NCBI RefSeq assembly: GCF_000689415.1
Contig: NZ_HG322950.1
Coordinates: 3,665,501 to 3,729,500 of the forward strand
Length of the DNA: 64,000 nt
Source of the DNA: Pseudomonas knackmussii B13
GTDB taxonomy: Bacteria > Pseudomonadota > Gammaproteobacteria > Pseudomonadales > Pseudomonadaceae
Reading direction: 5' to 3'
In this document: positions 52,839 to 61,087 of the stretch, piece after piece
Layout: every line of letters begins with the position of its first letter
Numbering within the stretch: position 1 is the first letter of the stretch
Made by a program: the position numbers and the translations under genes
Notes under the pieces: generated by a model
Database searches by the model: none
The model's input: only the letters and a program-made list of their open reading frames with translations
Told to the model about the DNA's origin: nothing

Positions 52839-54851
52839 ATGCGGCTGTTCTTGTGCGAGAAGCCCTCCCAGGGCAAAGACATTGGCCGGATTCTCGGCGC
52901 CACGCAGCGCGGTGAAGGCTGTCTCAACGGTTCCGGCGTCACTGTCACCTGGTGCATCGGCCATCTCGTAGAAGCCGCTGCGCCCGAAGCCTACGACGAG
53001 CAGTTGAAGCGCTGGTCCATTGAGCAGTTGCCCATCATTCCCCAGAATTGGCGGGTCGAGGTCAAACCGAAGACCGCCACGCAATTCAAGGTCGTCAAGG
53101 CGCTTCTGGCGAAGGCGACCCAGCTTGTCATCGCCACCGATGCCGACCGCGAAGGCGAGTTGATCGCTCGCGAGATCATCGAACTGTGCGGCTACCGCGG
53201 CCCCATCGAGCGGCTATGGTTGTCGGCACTCAACGATGCGTCCATCCGCGCCGCACTGGGCAAGCTCAGGCCATCGGCCGAGACGCTGCCGATGTACTAC
53301 TCGGCGCTGGCACGATCGCGGGCCGACTGGCTCGTGGGAATGAACCTCAGCCGCCTGTTCACCGTGCTCGGTCGACAAGCGGGCTACGACGGCGTGCTGT
53401 CGGTCGGCCGCGTGCAGACACCGACGCTCAAGCTCGTGGTGGACCGCGACCGCGAAATTGCGGCCTTCGTGTCCGTACCGTACTGGGCCATCGACGTGTC
53501 CCTGTCCGCAAGCGGCCAGTCTTTCACCGCGCAATGGGTTCCGCCCGATGCCTACACCGACGACACGGGCCGCTGCCTGCAGCAGCCGGTCGCACAGCGG
53601 GCCGCGCAGCAGATTCGCGGCGCGGGCAGCGCGCAGGTGGTGTCGGTCGAGACCGAGCGCGTGCGCGAAGGCCCGCCGCTGCTGTTCGACCTGGGCACCT
53701 TGCAGGAGGTTTGTTCCAAGCAACTTGGGCTGGACGTGCAGGAAACCCTGGAGATCGCCCAGGCCCTGTACGAGACGCACAAAGCCACGACGTACCCGCG
53801 CTCGGATTCCGGCTATCTGCCCGAAAGCATGTTCGCCGAGGTGTCCACGGTTCTCGACAGTCTGCTCAGGACCGATCCCTCGCTGCGCCCGATCATGGAC
53901 CAGCTCGACCGCTCCCAGCGCTCGCGTGCATGGAATGACGGCAAGGTCACGGCGCACCACGGCATCATTCCGACGCTCGAACCAGCGAACCTCTCGGCCA
54001 TGAGCGAGAAGGAGTTGGCGGTGTACCGGCTGATCCGGGCGCATTACCTCGCGCAGTTCCTCCCTCACCACGAGTTCGATCGCACCGTGGCGAACCTAGC
54101 CTGCGGCCAGCAGAAACTGGCGGCCACGGGCAAGCAGGTCGTGGTGAAGGGCTGGCCCCTGGTACTGACCGAGCCTCAGCCCGACGAGGACGGCGACGCT
54201 GCGGCGCGCAGCCAGGTGCTTCCCGCGCTGCGCGAGGGCTTGGCATGTCTGGTGGCCGACGTCGATCTGAAGGCGCTCAAGACGCTGCCACCCAGGCCGT
54301 ACACGCAGGGCGAACTTGTCAAATCCATGAAGGGAGTCGCCAAGCTGGTGACGGACCCGCGCCTGAAGCAGAAGTTCAGGGACACGGTCGGCATCGGCAC
54401 CGAAGCGACGCGAGCCAACATCATCAGCGGCCTGATCGCACGCGGCTATATCGTGAAGAAGGGGCGCGCCATCCGCGCATCCGATGCTGCTTTCACACTG
54501 ATCGACGCCGTGCCCGCGGCGATCGCCGACCCTGGCACTACCGCTGTCTGGGAACAGGCGCTCGACATGATCGAAGCTGGACAGCTTACGCTGGACGTAT
54601 TCATCGGAAAGCAGGCTGCATGGATTTCGCAGTTGATCGCGCAGTACAGCATCGCGTCCCTGTCCATCAAGGTTCCCCAAGGGCCGGCATGCCCGCAGTG
54701 CGGCGCACCCACGCGTCAGCGCAGCGGCAAGAGCGGCCCGTTTTGGTCGTGCAGTCGTTACCCCGACTGCAAAGGCACGCTGCCGGTCGAATCCGGCACG
54801 TCCAAGCGCGGTGCCTCGCGCCCGCACCGCAGCGGCCGCCAAGGTTCCTGA
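52839..54851 (+). CDS. topB: DNA topoisomerase III (ICE-type)
   Basis: A 670-residue type IA topoisomerase. The Toprim domain starts MRLFLCEKPSQGKDIGRILG and contains ATDADREGELIAREIIELCG. The catalytic tyrosine is Y319 in KATTYPRSDSGYLPE. Residues 540-600 form the rest of the clamp. The C-terminal zinc finger is CPQCGAPTRQRSG with CSRYPDCKG (about 620-650). Expected to resolve linked DNA during element replication or transfer. Its start has only a weak ribosome site; no better in-frame ATG is near. Confidence 0.94.
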   Translation: MRLFLCEKPSQGKDIGRILGATQRGEGCLNGSGVTVTWCIGHLVEAAAPEAYDEQLKRWSIEQLPIIPQNWRVEVKPKTATQFKVVKALLAKATQLVIATDADREGELIAREIIELCGYRGPIERLWLSALNDASIRAALGKLRPSAETLPMYYSALARSRADWLVGMNLSRLFTVLGRQAGYDGVLSVGRVQTPTLKLVVDRDREIAAFVSVPYWAIDVSLSASGQSFTAQWVPPDAYTDDTGRCLQQPVAQRAAQQIRGAGSAQVVSVETERVREGPPLLFDLGTLQEVCSKQLGLDVQETLEIAQALYETHKATTYPRSDSGYLPESMFAEVSTVLDSLLRTDPSLRPIMDQLDRSQRSRAWNDGKVTAHHGIIPTLEPANLSAMSEKELAVYRLIRAHYLAQFLPHHEFDRTVANLACGQQKLAATGKQVVVKGWPLVLTEPQPDEDGDAAARSQVLPALREGLACLVADVDLKALKTLPPRPYTQGELVKSMKGVAKLVTDPRLKQKFRDTVGIGTEATRANIISGLIARGYIVKKGRAIRASDAAFTLIDAVPAAIADPGTTAVWEQALDMIEAGQLTLDVFIGKQAAWISQLIAQYSIASLSIKVPQGPACPQCGAPTRQRSGKSGPFWSCSRYPDCKGTLPVESGTSKRGASRPHRSGRQGS

Positions 54852-55387
54852 CCCGACCCCGTTCCCCGTGAGCCGTGCCCGCCATCGGCGGCGTGGCCCT
54901 TGTCCCGCACGCCCTGCGGGACGCCCAGCGCGCAACGCCTTCTTGATCCGTGCGCGCGTCCCGCCTGGCCGCTCCGGCCACGGGACCTGAAGGTAGCTTC
55001 TCCGCGAACCGCATCCCGCGCGTTCTGCTGATCTGCATTTCTTCCGCCCACTGCGAAGGGTCTCCCGATGGCTTGTCGAACTGCACGAGCCACCCGGAGA
55101 CCGTTCGTGGTCAGCGGTATTCGGTGCCGGTGCCCGCCGGCGCAAAAACGGGCTCCCTTTGTGCGCGGATGTGCGCCAGACGATGCCGGCCCCAGCCACG
55201 ACATGGGCCGGGTGTGATTGCTGACAGCAGACGGTTTTAGCGACGACCGGGCCTGCCAATCAGCCCACGGGTGGTTCCTCTTTCCTCCCGAGCCGAAGGC
55301 CGCAGGGCCTTCGGCGCCTTTCTCCTGCCCATCAATGTCCCGGCCCCCCGCCCAACGGCCCTGGGCCACACGAACAGGAGACCCGAC
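54852..55387 (+). other. Hairpin-rich non-coding region upstream of the methyltransferase
   Basis: 536 bases with several perfect stems: GTCCCGCA/TGCGGGAC at 54902, TGGCCG/CGGCCA at 54966, CCGGCCC/GGGCCGG around 55187-55212, and a terminator at 55293. An ORF at 54950-55240 can be drawn but has no ribosome site and unnatural composition. I see no supported gene. Confidence 0.5.
55293..55323 (+). terminator. Terminator-like hairpin upstream of the methyltransferase gene
   Basis: CCGAAGGCC-gcag-GGCCTTCGG, a 9-bp perfect stem, followed by a weak T-rich tail (CGCCTTTCT). It lies 65 bases before the start codon and may act as a terminator of topB transcription or an attenuator. Confidence 0.5.
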
Positions 55388-56989
55388 ATGAACCCCCATC
55401 CTTGCCCCCCAACACACGGCAGGCCGCGCAACGCGCCGCTGCTCTACGGCAGCGTGTGCAGCGGCATCGAGGCCGTGAGCCTCGCCTGGCAACCCCTCGG
55501 CCTCGAAGCTGCGTGGTTCGCTGAGATCGAGCCGTTCCCGAGCGCCGTGCTCGCCCATCGTTACCCCCACGTGCCCAACCTGGGCGACATGACTGCGATC
55601 GCCCGCCAGGTGCGCGCCGGCACCGTGCCGGCGCCCGACATCCTGGTCGGCGGCACACCGTGCCAGTCGTTCAGCGTAGCCGGCGCGCGCCAGGGACTGA
55701 ATGACCCGCGCGGCGCCTTGACCCTTGCCTATGTGGAGCTTGCAAATGCCATCGACCAAACCCGCCACCAAGACCGCCGCCCGTCGGCAACCCTCGTCTG
55801 GGAAAACGTCCCCGGCGTCCTCAACGACCGCAGCAATGCCTTCGGGCATTTCCTGGGCGCACTGGCCGGAGAAGGCTGTGCGCTCCAACCGCCAGGGGAA
55901 AAATGGGCGCACGCAGGTTGTGTGTCTGGACCCCGGCGCCGCATCGCCTGGCGCGTGCTCGACGCTCAATATTTCGGTGTCGCCCAACGCCGCAAGCGTG
56001 TGTTTCTTGTGGCAAGTGGTGGAGATGGCCTCGATCCCGTCGAAGTACTTTTTGAGCGCACAGGCCTGCTCGGGGATTCTTCTGCGGGCAGCGCGCCGTG
56101 GCAAGAAGCTGCCCGTGCTGCTGGATCGGGTGCTGAAGCAGCAGGCGGATACGCAGGACTGAAGCAGCCCTACGGCACGGTCACGATGACCTTCGGATTC
56201 AGTGGCGGCACCGGCCCCGTCGATGTGGCGGCATGTCTCATGGCCGCAGGCCCCAAGCACGACATCCGCACGGAGACGTTCATGGTGCAGTCGATCGCCG
56301 GCAGCATCGCCCACACCCTCGACACTGCCAACGGCGGCAAGGGCAGCAGCGAAGACGGTACGGGCAAGGGTGTGCCGATCATCGCTTTCACCGCGCAGGG
56401 CAGCGGCGCGGATGCCACGATGGATCGGGCTCCGACGCTGCGTGCAGGTGGGCACCGCAACAGCCATGCGAACGCCGGTGTCGTGCCCGCCATCGCCTTC
56501 GCGCAGAACAACCGCGGCGAAGTGCGTTTCGAGTCGGGCCATGGGCAGGTAGCTTGCACCGTCCTTTCCAACGGCAAGCCGGGCTATGGCGTGCCGATGG
56601 TGGCCTGCGTTGCCCTGCGGGGACGGCAGCAGGGTCTTACCGCGGAACTGGGCGGCGGCGTATCGGACGCACTGCGCACCAGCGGCGGCGGCGCTGACAA
56701 GCCCCATGTGCTGGCACCCGACTTCGAGGCGCATTTCCGTTACGACTGGAGCGAGCCCGGCCCCGGCGACTGGTCGCACTGGCGGGTGCGGCGGCTAATG
56801 CCCGTGGAATGCGAGCGGCTGCAAGGCATGCCCGACGACTACACGCTGATCCCGTACCGCGGCAAGCCCGCCGCGGATGCTCCGCGCTACAAGGCAATCG
56901 GCAATTCCATGGCGGTGCCGTGCGTTGCGTGGCTTGGCCAGCGGCTGGTGCAGTGCCTGCACAAGACGGGATCGACAGCTCCGGATTGA
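55388..56989 (+). CDS. DNA (cytosine-5-)-methyltransferase
   Basis: A 533-residue C5 methyltransferase. Motif I is LLYGSVCSGIEAVSLAW (about 19-35), motif IV VGGTPCQSFSVAGARQG with nucleophile C92, motif VI WENVPG (E139), motif VIII VAQRRKRVFLVAS (about 197-209), and the C-terminal motif X YKAIGNSMAVPCVAWL. Between VIII and IX is an unusually long target-recognition region of about 270 residues, containing several similar glycine-rich units. No restriction enzyme is adjacent, so it is likely an orphan that protects the element or alters host methylation. CAGGAG precedes the ATG at 55388. Confidence 0.93.
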   Translation: MNPHPCPPTHGRPRNAPLLYGSVCSGIEAVSLAWQPLGLEAAWFAEIEPFPSAVLAHRYPHVPNLGDMTAIARQVRAGTVPAPDILVGGTPCQSFSVAGARQGLNDPRGALTLAYVELANAIDQTRHQDRRPSATLVWENVPGVLNDRSNAFGHFLGALAGEGCALQPPGEKWAHAGCVSGPRRRIAWRVLDAQYFGVAQRRKRVFLVASGGDGLDPVEVLFERTGLLGDSSAGSAPWQEAARAAGSGAEAAGGYAGLKQPYGTVTMTFGFSGGTGPVDVAACLMAAGPKHDIRTETFMVQSIAGSIAHTLDTANGGKGSSEDGTGKGVPIIAFTAQGSGADATMDRAPTLRAGGHRNSHANAGVVPAIAFAQNNRGEVRFESGHGQVACTVLSNGKPGYGVPMVACVALRGRQQGLTAELGGGVSDALRTSGGGADKPHVLAPDFEAHFRYDWSEPGPGDWSHWRVRRLMPVECERLQGMPDDYTLIPYRGKPAADAPRYKAIGNSMAVPCVAWLGQRLVQCLHKTGSTAPD

Positions 56990-57033
56990 TGCACGACGTC
57001 GCCAGCGGGCCACGCCATTCTTCCTCCTGCATT

Positions 57034-57194
57034 GCCGACGTGTCGGCAGCAGCCAGCAGCCGGGGTGTCCAGGCTGCCGTGGGTTCTACCCGCGCCACCC
57101 ACCAGTTCGCCTCGGCATCTCACCGGCGAACGCTGCCCACCGGGGCATCGATGCCTCTTTTTTTCCAACCCACGGGATGGCCGCCACGTCCCGT
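57034..57194 (+). promoter_or_regulatory. Multi-hairpin leader A (repeated structured leader family)
   Basis: Starts 44 bases after the methyltransferase stop. Stems: P1 GCCGA-cgtg-TCGGC (57034-57047), P2 GCAGCC/GGCTGC (57056-57077), P3 CGTGGG-ttcta-CCCGCG (57078-57094), P4 GTTCGCC/GGCGAAC (57105-57131), a small hairpin GGCATCGATGCC followed by TCTTTTTTT (57144-57164), and P5 ACGGGA/TCCCGT (57172-57194) just before the ribosome site. See the finding for the comparison with leaders B, D and E. Confidence 0.6.
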
Positions 57195-57233
57195 CGGGGG
57201 CATGTCGCCACCCGGTCGATTTCAGGACTTCCC

Positions 57234-57488
57234 ATGGATAACATCACCAAGCAAGACCGCATCACGCTGAAGAACCTCAAGGTGGCCGACTTCGCCAGCG
57301 AGGAAACGATGTGCTTCAGCGCCACCGTCGTGTTCGACGGCACTCCCATCGCCGAGGCCCGCAACGACGGCCACGGCGGCTCGACGTTCGTCCACGCGCT
57401 CAATGGCAAGGCGGCGCTGCTGGCGCAGGCCGAAGCCTTCGCCAAGGGCCTGCCGCCTGCACCGCTCGACCTCGGTCCACGAGGGTGA
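57234..57488 (+). CDS. Small hypothetical protein of the element, module A gene 1
   Basis: An 84-residue protein starting MDNITKQDRITLKNLKVADF, with SEETMCFSATVVFDGTPIAE and then NDGHGGSTFVHALNGKAALL, which looks like a small alpha/beta domain. No membrane segment. I do not know the family. AGGA lies ten bases before the ATG. It is the first gene behind leader A and is followed by a second small gene 19 bases later. Confidence 0.72.
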   Translation: MDNITKQDRITLKNLKVADFASEETMCFSATVVFDGTPIAEARNDGHGGSTFVHALNGKAALLAQAEAFAKGLPPAPLDLGPRG

Positions 57489-57507
57489 AGACCCTCATTA
57501 CATCGAC

Positions 57508-57792
57508 ATGACGCTCGACTTCCTGATCGATGAACTGGCCGATGCCATGCACGCCGAGCGCAAGGTGCGAGCCGCGTTCAACCGCGACATCGGCAACAAG
57601 GTGCTGTTCATCAAGGACGGCAAACTGCTGTTCATCAAGGGCATCAAGCTCAAGGCCATCGCCGACCGCAAAGCGTATTTCGCTTCGCTGCGCGCCCGAC
57701 AGGCCCAACCCATCGTCATCCTCGCCGAGCTTCCGCCCGAGCAAGCATTTGACCTGTGGAAGCAGCATGTCCTGGGCGACAAGCCCGCCTGA
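57508..57792 (+). CDS. Small hypothetical protein of the element, module A gene 2
   Basis: A 94-residue protein, MTLDFLIDELADAMHAERKV onward, with a basic middle (NKVLFIKDGKLLFIKGIKLK) and a C-terminal helix EQAFDLWKQHVLGD. Soluble, no known family. No clear ribosome site precedes the ATG at 57508, so it probably depends on translational coupling with the previous gene. A strong terminator follows at 57818. Confidence 0.65.
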   Translation: MTLDFLIDELADAMHAERKVRAAFNRDIGNKVLFIKDGKLLFIKGIKLKAIADRKAYFASLRARQAQPIVILAELPPEQAFDLWKQHVLGDKPA

Positions 57793-57817
57793 CCCAGCGC
57801 CGACGCCCCCTCCTGAC

Positions 57818-57849
57818 AGCCCCGCACTCGATGCGGGGCTTCTTTTTTT
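57818..57849 (+). terminator. Rho-independent terminator of module A
   Basis: AGCCCCGCA-ctcga-TGCGGGGCT, a 9-bp stem, then TCTTTTTTT. Confidence 0.9.
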
Positions 57850-57932
57850 CGGTGCCCATCAATCGGGGCTGGGCCGGATGCCGTTTTCCAACTGACGCAG
57901 CGCGGCCCGCGCACGAAGCTGCCCGCATGTTC

Positions 57933-58086
57933 GCTGATTCGTCAGCACATGCCAGCAGCCAGGGTTTCAGGCTGCCGCGGGTCTCTCCCGCGTTGCCCAC
58001 CAGTCCGCATCGCATCAAGTCTGCGGACGCGCGTCCCCGTGACGTCGATGCTTTTTATCAACCGCGTGCGGGAGCTGCCATCCCGT
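57933..58086 (+). promoter_or_regulatory. Multi-hairpin leader B (repeated structured leader family)
   Basis: Stems: P1 GCTGA-ttcg-TCAGC (57933-57946), then the shared ACATGCC, P2 GCAGCC/GGCTGC (57955-57975), P3 CGCGGG-tctct-CCCGCG (57976-57992), P4 GTCCGC/GCGGAC (58003-58028), a T-run GATGCTTTTT (58048-58056), and P5 GCGGGA/TCCCGT (58068-58086). It begins 83 bases after the terminator of module A; the 83 bases share TGCCGTTTTCC and CCCGCATGTTCG with leader D. Confidence 0.62.
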
Positions 58087-58122
58087 GAGGGACGAGGCCC
58101 CGCTTTTCCAAGGAGCCCGTCC

Positions 58123-58335
58123 ATGTCCCAGCAAGCCTCTTTCGGCCAACTGGCCCTGACCTACTGCGGCAAGTTTCTGCCGCTCGAAGTCCTGCAAAGC
58201 GCCGCCGGTCACTACATCGGCACGCGCGATACCGAAGGCCCCGTTTCGCGGGAATCCCGCGAGTACTTCCGCAGCTATGCCGCGGCTCAACGTGCCCTCG
58301 AAAGAGGCGGCTGGTCCCAGCTCGCCATTCCCTGA
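58123..58335 (+). CDS. Small hypothetical protein of the element, module B gene 1
   Basis: A 70-residue protein: MSQQASFGQLALTYCGKFLP, then REYFRSYAAAQRALERGGWS. Soluble, one cysteine, mixed alpha/beta. I do not recognise it. AAGGAG lies seven bases before the ATG at 58123. It is preceded by leader B and followed after 21 bases by the next gene. Confidence 0.72.
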   Translation: MSQQASFGQLALTYCGKFLPLEVLQSAAGHYIGTRDTEGPVSRESREYFRSYAAAQRALERGGWSQLAIP

Positions 58336-58356
58336 TCCAACTGGAGGAATCACGTC

Positions 58357-58749
58357 ATGAACCAGCTACTGCCGCGGGAAATCGTCGATCAGATCATGCG
58401 GGAAGAACAGCATTTCGCTGCCGCGCCCCAAGCCTTCTTCGAGGCCTGGAAGCGCGGTGTCGAGATCGCTGGCCCCGAATGGTTCGGTGACGGCACCCGT
58501 GAAGGTCTGAACCAGGCCAAGAGCAAGTGGGATCTGCGTCCCAACATGCTGCAGCTCAACGATGCCCTCGGCGTCCTGAGCAGCGGCGAACGCATGTTCC
58601 TGTCCGCCATGGTCAGCTTCTACAACGCGCGCGAGGGCGGTGCCATGCTCAAGCGCTGCCACTTCAACGGACTGTCGGACTTCGACGGTCTCGATCTGCA
58701 ACGCCGCAAGGTCATCGCCGACCTGCTGGTGAACTACAACGGCTGGTGA
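58357..58749 (+). CDS. Hypothetical protein of the element, module B gene 2
   Basis: A 130-residue, mostly helical soluble protein beginning MNQLLPREIVDQIMREEQHF and ending DLLVNYNGW. It contains ALGVLSSGERMFLSAMVSFY and LQRRKVIADLLVN. No family recognised. GGAGG lies upstream. It is probably co-transcribed with the 58123 gene. Confidence 0.75.
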   Translation: MNQLLPREIVDQIMREEQHFAAAPQAFFEAWKRGVEIAGPEWFGDGTREGLNQAKSKWDLRPNMLQLNDALGVLSSGERMFLSAMVSFYNAREGGAMLKRCHFNGLSDFDGLDLQRRKVIADLLVNYNGW

Positions 58750-58865
58750 GCCGGTCCCCGGCGCACCACTGCTTTTCGTTCCCCCCGAGAGGGACATGCG
58801 CCCACAAAGCCATGTTCCTCAATTTCTTCGCCATCGCCCAGCGCCAACGGCCTCGGGCTATTACT

Positions 58866-58885
58866 TGCGGATGCCACCGTCCGCA
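58866..58885 (+). other. Hairpin just upstream of the 58922 ribosome site
   Basis: TGCGGA-(8 bases)-TCCGCA, perfect 6-bp stem. Similar single hairpins precede the start codons at 59688, 60523, 62044 and 62543. The surrounding 58,750-58,921 gap has no gene. Confidence 0.5.
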
Positions 58886-58921
58886 TGGGCTGGCTCCGCT
58901 CACTTCTCGAAAGGAGCCACC

Positions 58922-59608
58922 ATGGCAAACAACTACTACGAGGGCACGGGCGTTCTCATGCTTGATCGTGTTACCCCCGTCATCAAGGCGCTGTTCGGCG
59001 TCTTCGCATTGGATGAAAGCTATCCCGGCAACGGGCATGCCTACATCGCCAGGATCGCCGAGACCAATTATCCGCAATGGTCGAATGTGCTGGGCGGCCT
59101 GGAAGACCTCGCAGCGCAACTCGGCATACCCATGCCCGACGACGAAGGCTTGTCGATTCCTCCACTGCTCGAACTGCTGGCCGTGCACTTCGGAGCCGAC
59201 CAGGATCAGGAACTGCAGAACCTGATCGAACAACACCAGTTCGAGGACAGCGCCGATCTGGAGGCCTTACTTCTGATCGCAACCTGCTTCGACGACGGCC
59301 ATGACCTGACCGCCATCCAGTTCGAGGGCTGCTGGTATTGCAGCAAGCCAAGGCTGTTCGAGTTCGGCGGCAGCGGCTGCTACCTGAGCCGCGAGGTCCA
59401 GGTCTTCAGAACGTCCTCGCAGGCACTCCAACTCGGCGACCAACTGCGCAAAGCCATTAAGGCCAGCGACATCGAAGAGGCCTCGGCGTTGATCGCACTG
59501 GAGGCCGCCAATCTGCTCGCGGGCATCAACGACGAGCATTTCCGCCTGAATGTGCGCCATCGCATCGCCGAACGGCTGGCCCAGACGCCAACGATCAGTG
59601 CCGACTGA
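58922..59608 (+). CDS. Hypothetical protein of the element, module B gene 3
   Basis: A 228-residue acidic soluble protein (MANNYYEGTGVLMLDRVTPV start). It has mainly helical segments, IPPLLELLAVHFGADQDQEL and SALIALEAANLLAGINDEHF, around a central strand-rich part FEGCWYCSKPRLFEFGGSGC with three cysteines. I do not recognise the family. AAAGGAG lies upstream of the ATG at 58922. Confidence 0.75.
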   Translation: MANNYYEGTGVLMLDRVTPVIKALFGVFALDESYPGNGHAYIARIAETNYPQWSNVLGGLEDLAAQLGIPMPDDEGLSIPPLLELLAVHFGADQDQELQNLIEQHQFEDSADLEALLLIATCFDDGHDLTAIQFEGCWYCSKPRLFEFGGSGCYLSREVQVFRTSSQALQLGDQLRKAIKASDIEEASALIALEAANLLAGINDEHFRLNVRHRIAERLAQTPTISAD

Positions 59609-59627
59609 CGCATTTTCTCTTTTCAAC

Positions 59628-59650
59628 CCACCGGGTCCAATTCCCGGTGG
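59628..59650 (+). other. Hairpin just upstream of the 59688 ribosome site (P5-like)
   Basis: CCACCGGG-tccaatt-CCCGGTGG, a perfect 8-bp stem preceded by TTTTCTCTTTTCAACC. The flanks resemble the P5 element of leader A (TTTTCCAACCCACGGGA). Confidence 0.55.
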
Positions 59651-59687
59651 CGGGGATTGGCTCCATTATTCAATCTGGAGAAATCCC

Positions 59688-60425
59688 ATGTCCCAAAATC
59701 CCAATCCCTTTGTCCGCGGCTACTGGAATCTGAAAATCGTCCGCACGCTGTCCATCAGCTACGAGGACGGAAGCCCGCATGTGTGGCGAGCCATCCACGT
59801 GAGCCAACAGCACCTCTCCGATGAGGAACTGGTTTCTTCCCCCTGCATCGTCACCAGCGAGTTCGCGGTGGTCAGGAATGGCACTGAACCTGTCAGCGCC
59901 GAACTGATGGCCGAATGCAATGCTGTTGAAGGCGTCAGCGGCGAAGGCGTAGTTGGTGCCGTGGTCTATGCCATTCATGGCGACGACTTCGACGGCCGCC
60001 CGATCCACGTCGGTGACACTTATTCGGCCGAAGCCGCGCGAGACGTGGTGCAGCGGTTGAGTTTCGAGACCGGCTATTACAGCCGATGCTGGGAAATCAG
60101 CAGCGCGCACATCAGCCGGAAAACCGGCCAGTACCTCGCCAACCTGGCAGACCTCGCCACGCCGGAGGCCTTTCTGTTCATCGCCTTCCGGGTTCCGTAC
60201 AGCCCGGCGATCGGCGTCAAGCTGATTTCCACGCCCTGGACGGACCAGAACCTGGAGCATGCCGAGGGCATCGGCGCGGAGCAGCTTCGACAAGAGCACC
60301 GGAACAAGGGCATGCCGGACGACCTGGCGAACATCCTTGAACTGGCTGGCCAGGCCGATGTGCGCATTCTCATCCTCGACGCTGATGCGCCCGCGCTACT
60401 GGGCTTGCCGCTGGCCGAGTCCTAG
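59688..60425 (+). CDS. Hypothetical protein of the element, module B gene 4 (possibly DUF5983-like)
   Basis: A 245-residue soluble protein, MSQNPNPFVRGYWNLKIVRT onward. It shows SRCWEISSAHISRKTGQYLA and DLATPEAFLFIAFRVPYSPA in the second half. The S/T-A-H-I pattern recalls DUF5983 proteins of similar elements, but I am not certain. CTGGAG lies ten bases upstream of the ATG at 59688. Function unknown. Confidence 0.72.
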   Translation: MSQNPNPFVRGYWNLKIVRTLSISYEDGSPHVWRAIHVSQQHLSDEELVSSPCIVTSEFAVVRNGTEPVSAELMAECNAVEGVSGEGVVGAVVYAIHGDDFDGRPIHVGDTYSAEAARDVVQRLSFETGYYSRCWEISSAHISRKTGQYLANLADLATPEAFLFIAFRVPYSPAIGVKLISTPWTDQNLEHAEGIGAEQLRQEHRNKGMPDDLANILELAGQADVRILILDADAPALLGLPLAES

Positions 60426-60468
60426 CAGTCGCGCCACGCACCATTCTTCCTCTTTGTTCTCCCCCATG

Positions 60469-60499
60469 TCAGCCCGTCTCCCACCCGGAGCTGGGCTGA
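60469..60499 (+). other. Hairpin just upstream of the 60523 ribosome site
   Basis: TCAGCCC-(17 bases)-GGGCTGA, a perfect 7-bp stem, 8 bases before a T-rich stretch and AGGAG. Confidence 0.5.
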
Positions 60500-60522
60500 T
60501 CCATTTTCATAGGAGCAACCTC

Positions 60523-60801
60523 ATGTTCCCCGACCTCATCTCGCATGCACCCGACTTCGAGCACCAGCTCGGAGCCTGCGTCAACGCCATGAGCCAGGAC
60601 GACGCCATCGGCCAGATCCTGGTATTCGAGCGCACGAGAGGCATGCTACACATGCGCCATATCGCCAGCGCCGACCTGGTGGACAGCGACATTGACGACT
60701 ACGAAATGGTCGTCTTCGACGGTGGCAACACCAGCGGCGACACGTGGAAGCACGTGTTCTTTCCACGTCAGCGCGAACACTATTTCGTGTACGAAGCCTG
60801 A
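60523..60801 (+). CDS. Small hypothetical protein of the element, module B gene 5
   Basis: A 92-residue acidic protein: MFPDLISHAPDFEHQLGACV, then IGQILVFERTRGMLHMRHIA and DDYEMVVFDGGNTSGDTWKH. Alpha/beta by appearance, cytosolic, not assigned to a family. AGGAG lies upstream. A terminator follows eight bases after the stop, so this is the last gene of module B. Confidence 0.73.
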   Translation: MFPDLISHAPDFEHQLGACVNAMSQDDAIGQILVFERTRGMLHMRHIASADLVDSDIDDYEMVVFDGGNTSGDTWKHVFFPRQREHYFVYEA

Positions 60802-60808
60802 TCCATCC

Positions 60809-60832
60809 AGCCCCTTTCGAGGGGCTTTTTCT
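60809..60832 (+). terminator. Rho-independent terminator of module B
   Basis: AGCCCC-tttcga-GGGGCT, then TTTTTCTT. Confidence 0.87.
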
Positions 60833-60919
60833 TGCCCGCAGCGCAGGAAACCGGGTGCGGCGCGGTGCCGTTTCATGCGGGTGAGCCGCCCATTCCGAGG
60901 CCATCCTTGCCCCATGTTC

Positions 60920-61049
60920 GTCGGCGTTGCCGACACATGCCCAGACAGCCGAGACCTTCAAGGCTGCAAGTGCGGGAAACCGTGCTGGTCTTTTTTCTTA
61001 TCGGACGTTCCGCGTCCATCCACGCCACCCACAAGGGATCTCTCCCTTG
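60920..61049 (+). promoter_or_regulatory. Multi-hairpin leader D (repeated structured leader family)
   Basis: P1 GTCGG-cgttg-CCGAC (60920-60934), the shared ACATGCC, P2 CAGCC/GGCTG (60946-60966), a weaker P3 around GCGG-gaaa-CCGT, a T-run (CTGGTCTTTTTTC), a GGACG/CGTCC hairpin (61003-61017), and P5 CAAGGGA-tctc-TCCCTTG (61032-61049). It begins 88 bases after the terminator of module B, as leader B does after that of module A. Confidence 0.6.
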
Positions 61050-61087
61050 CGGGCGGGAATCCCTTGTCCTTCCTCAAGGAGATTCCC

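Noticed and set aside
54950..55240. 96-residue frame between topB and the methyltransferase
   Set aside because: No ribosome site, no recognisable domain, and the DNA is dominated by hairpins; treated as non-coding.
57144..57164. Considered as a simple terminator of the methyltransferase gene
   Set aside because: The stem is only five to six base pairs and lies between other stems of leader A; better seen as part of the leader, perhaps an attenuator.
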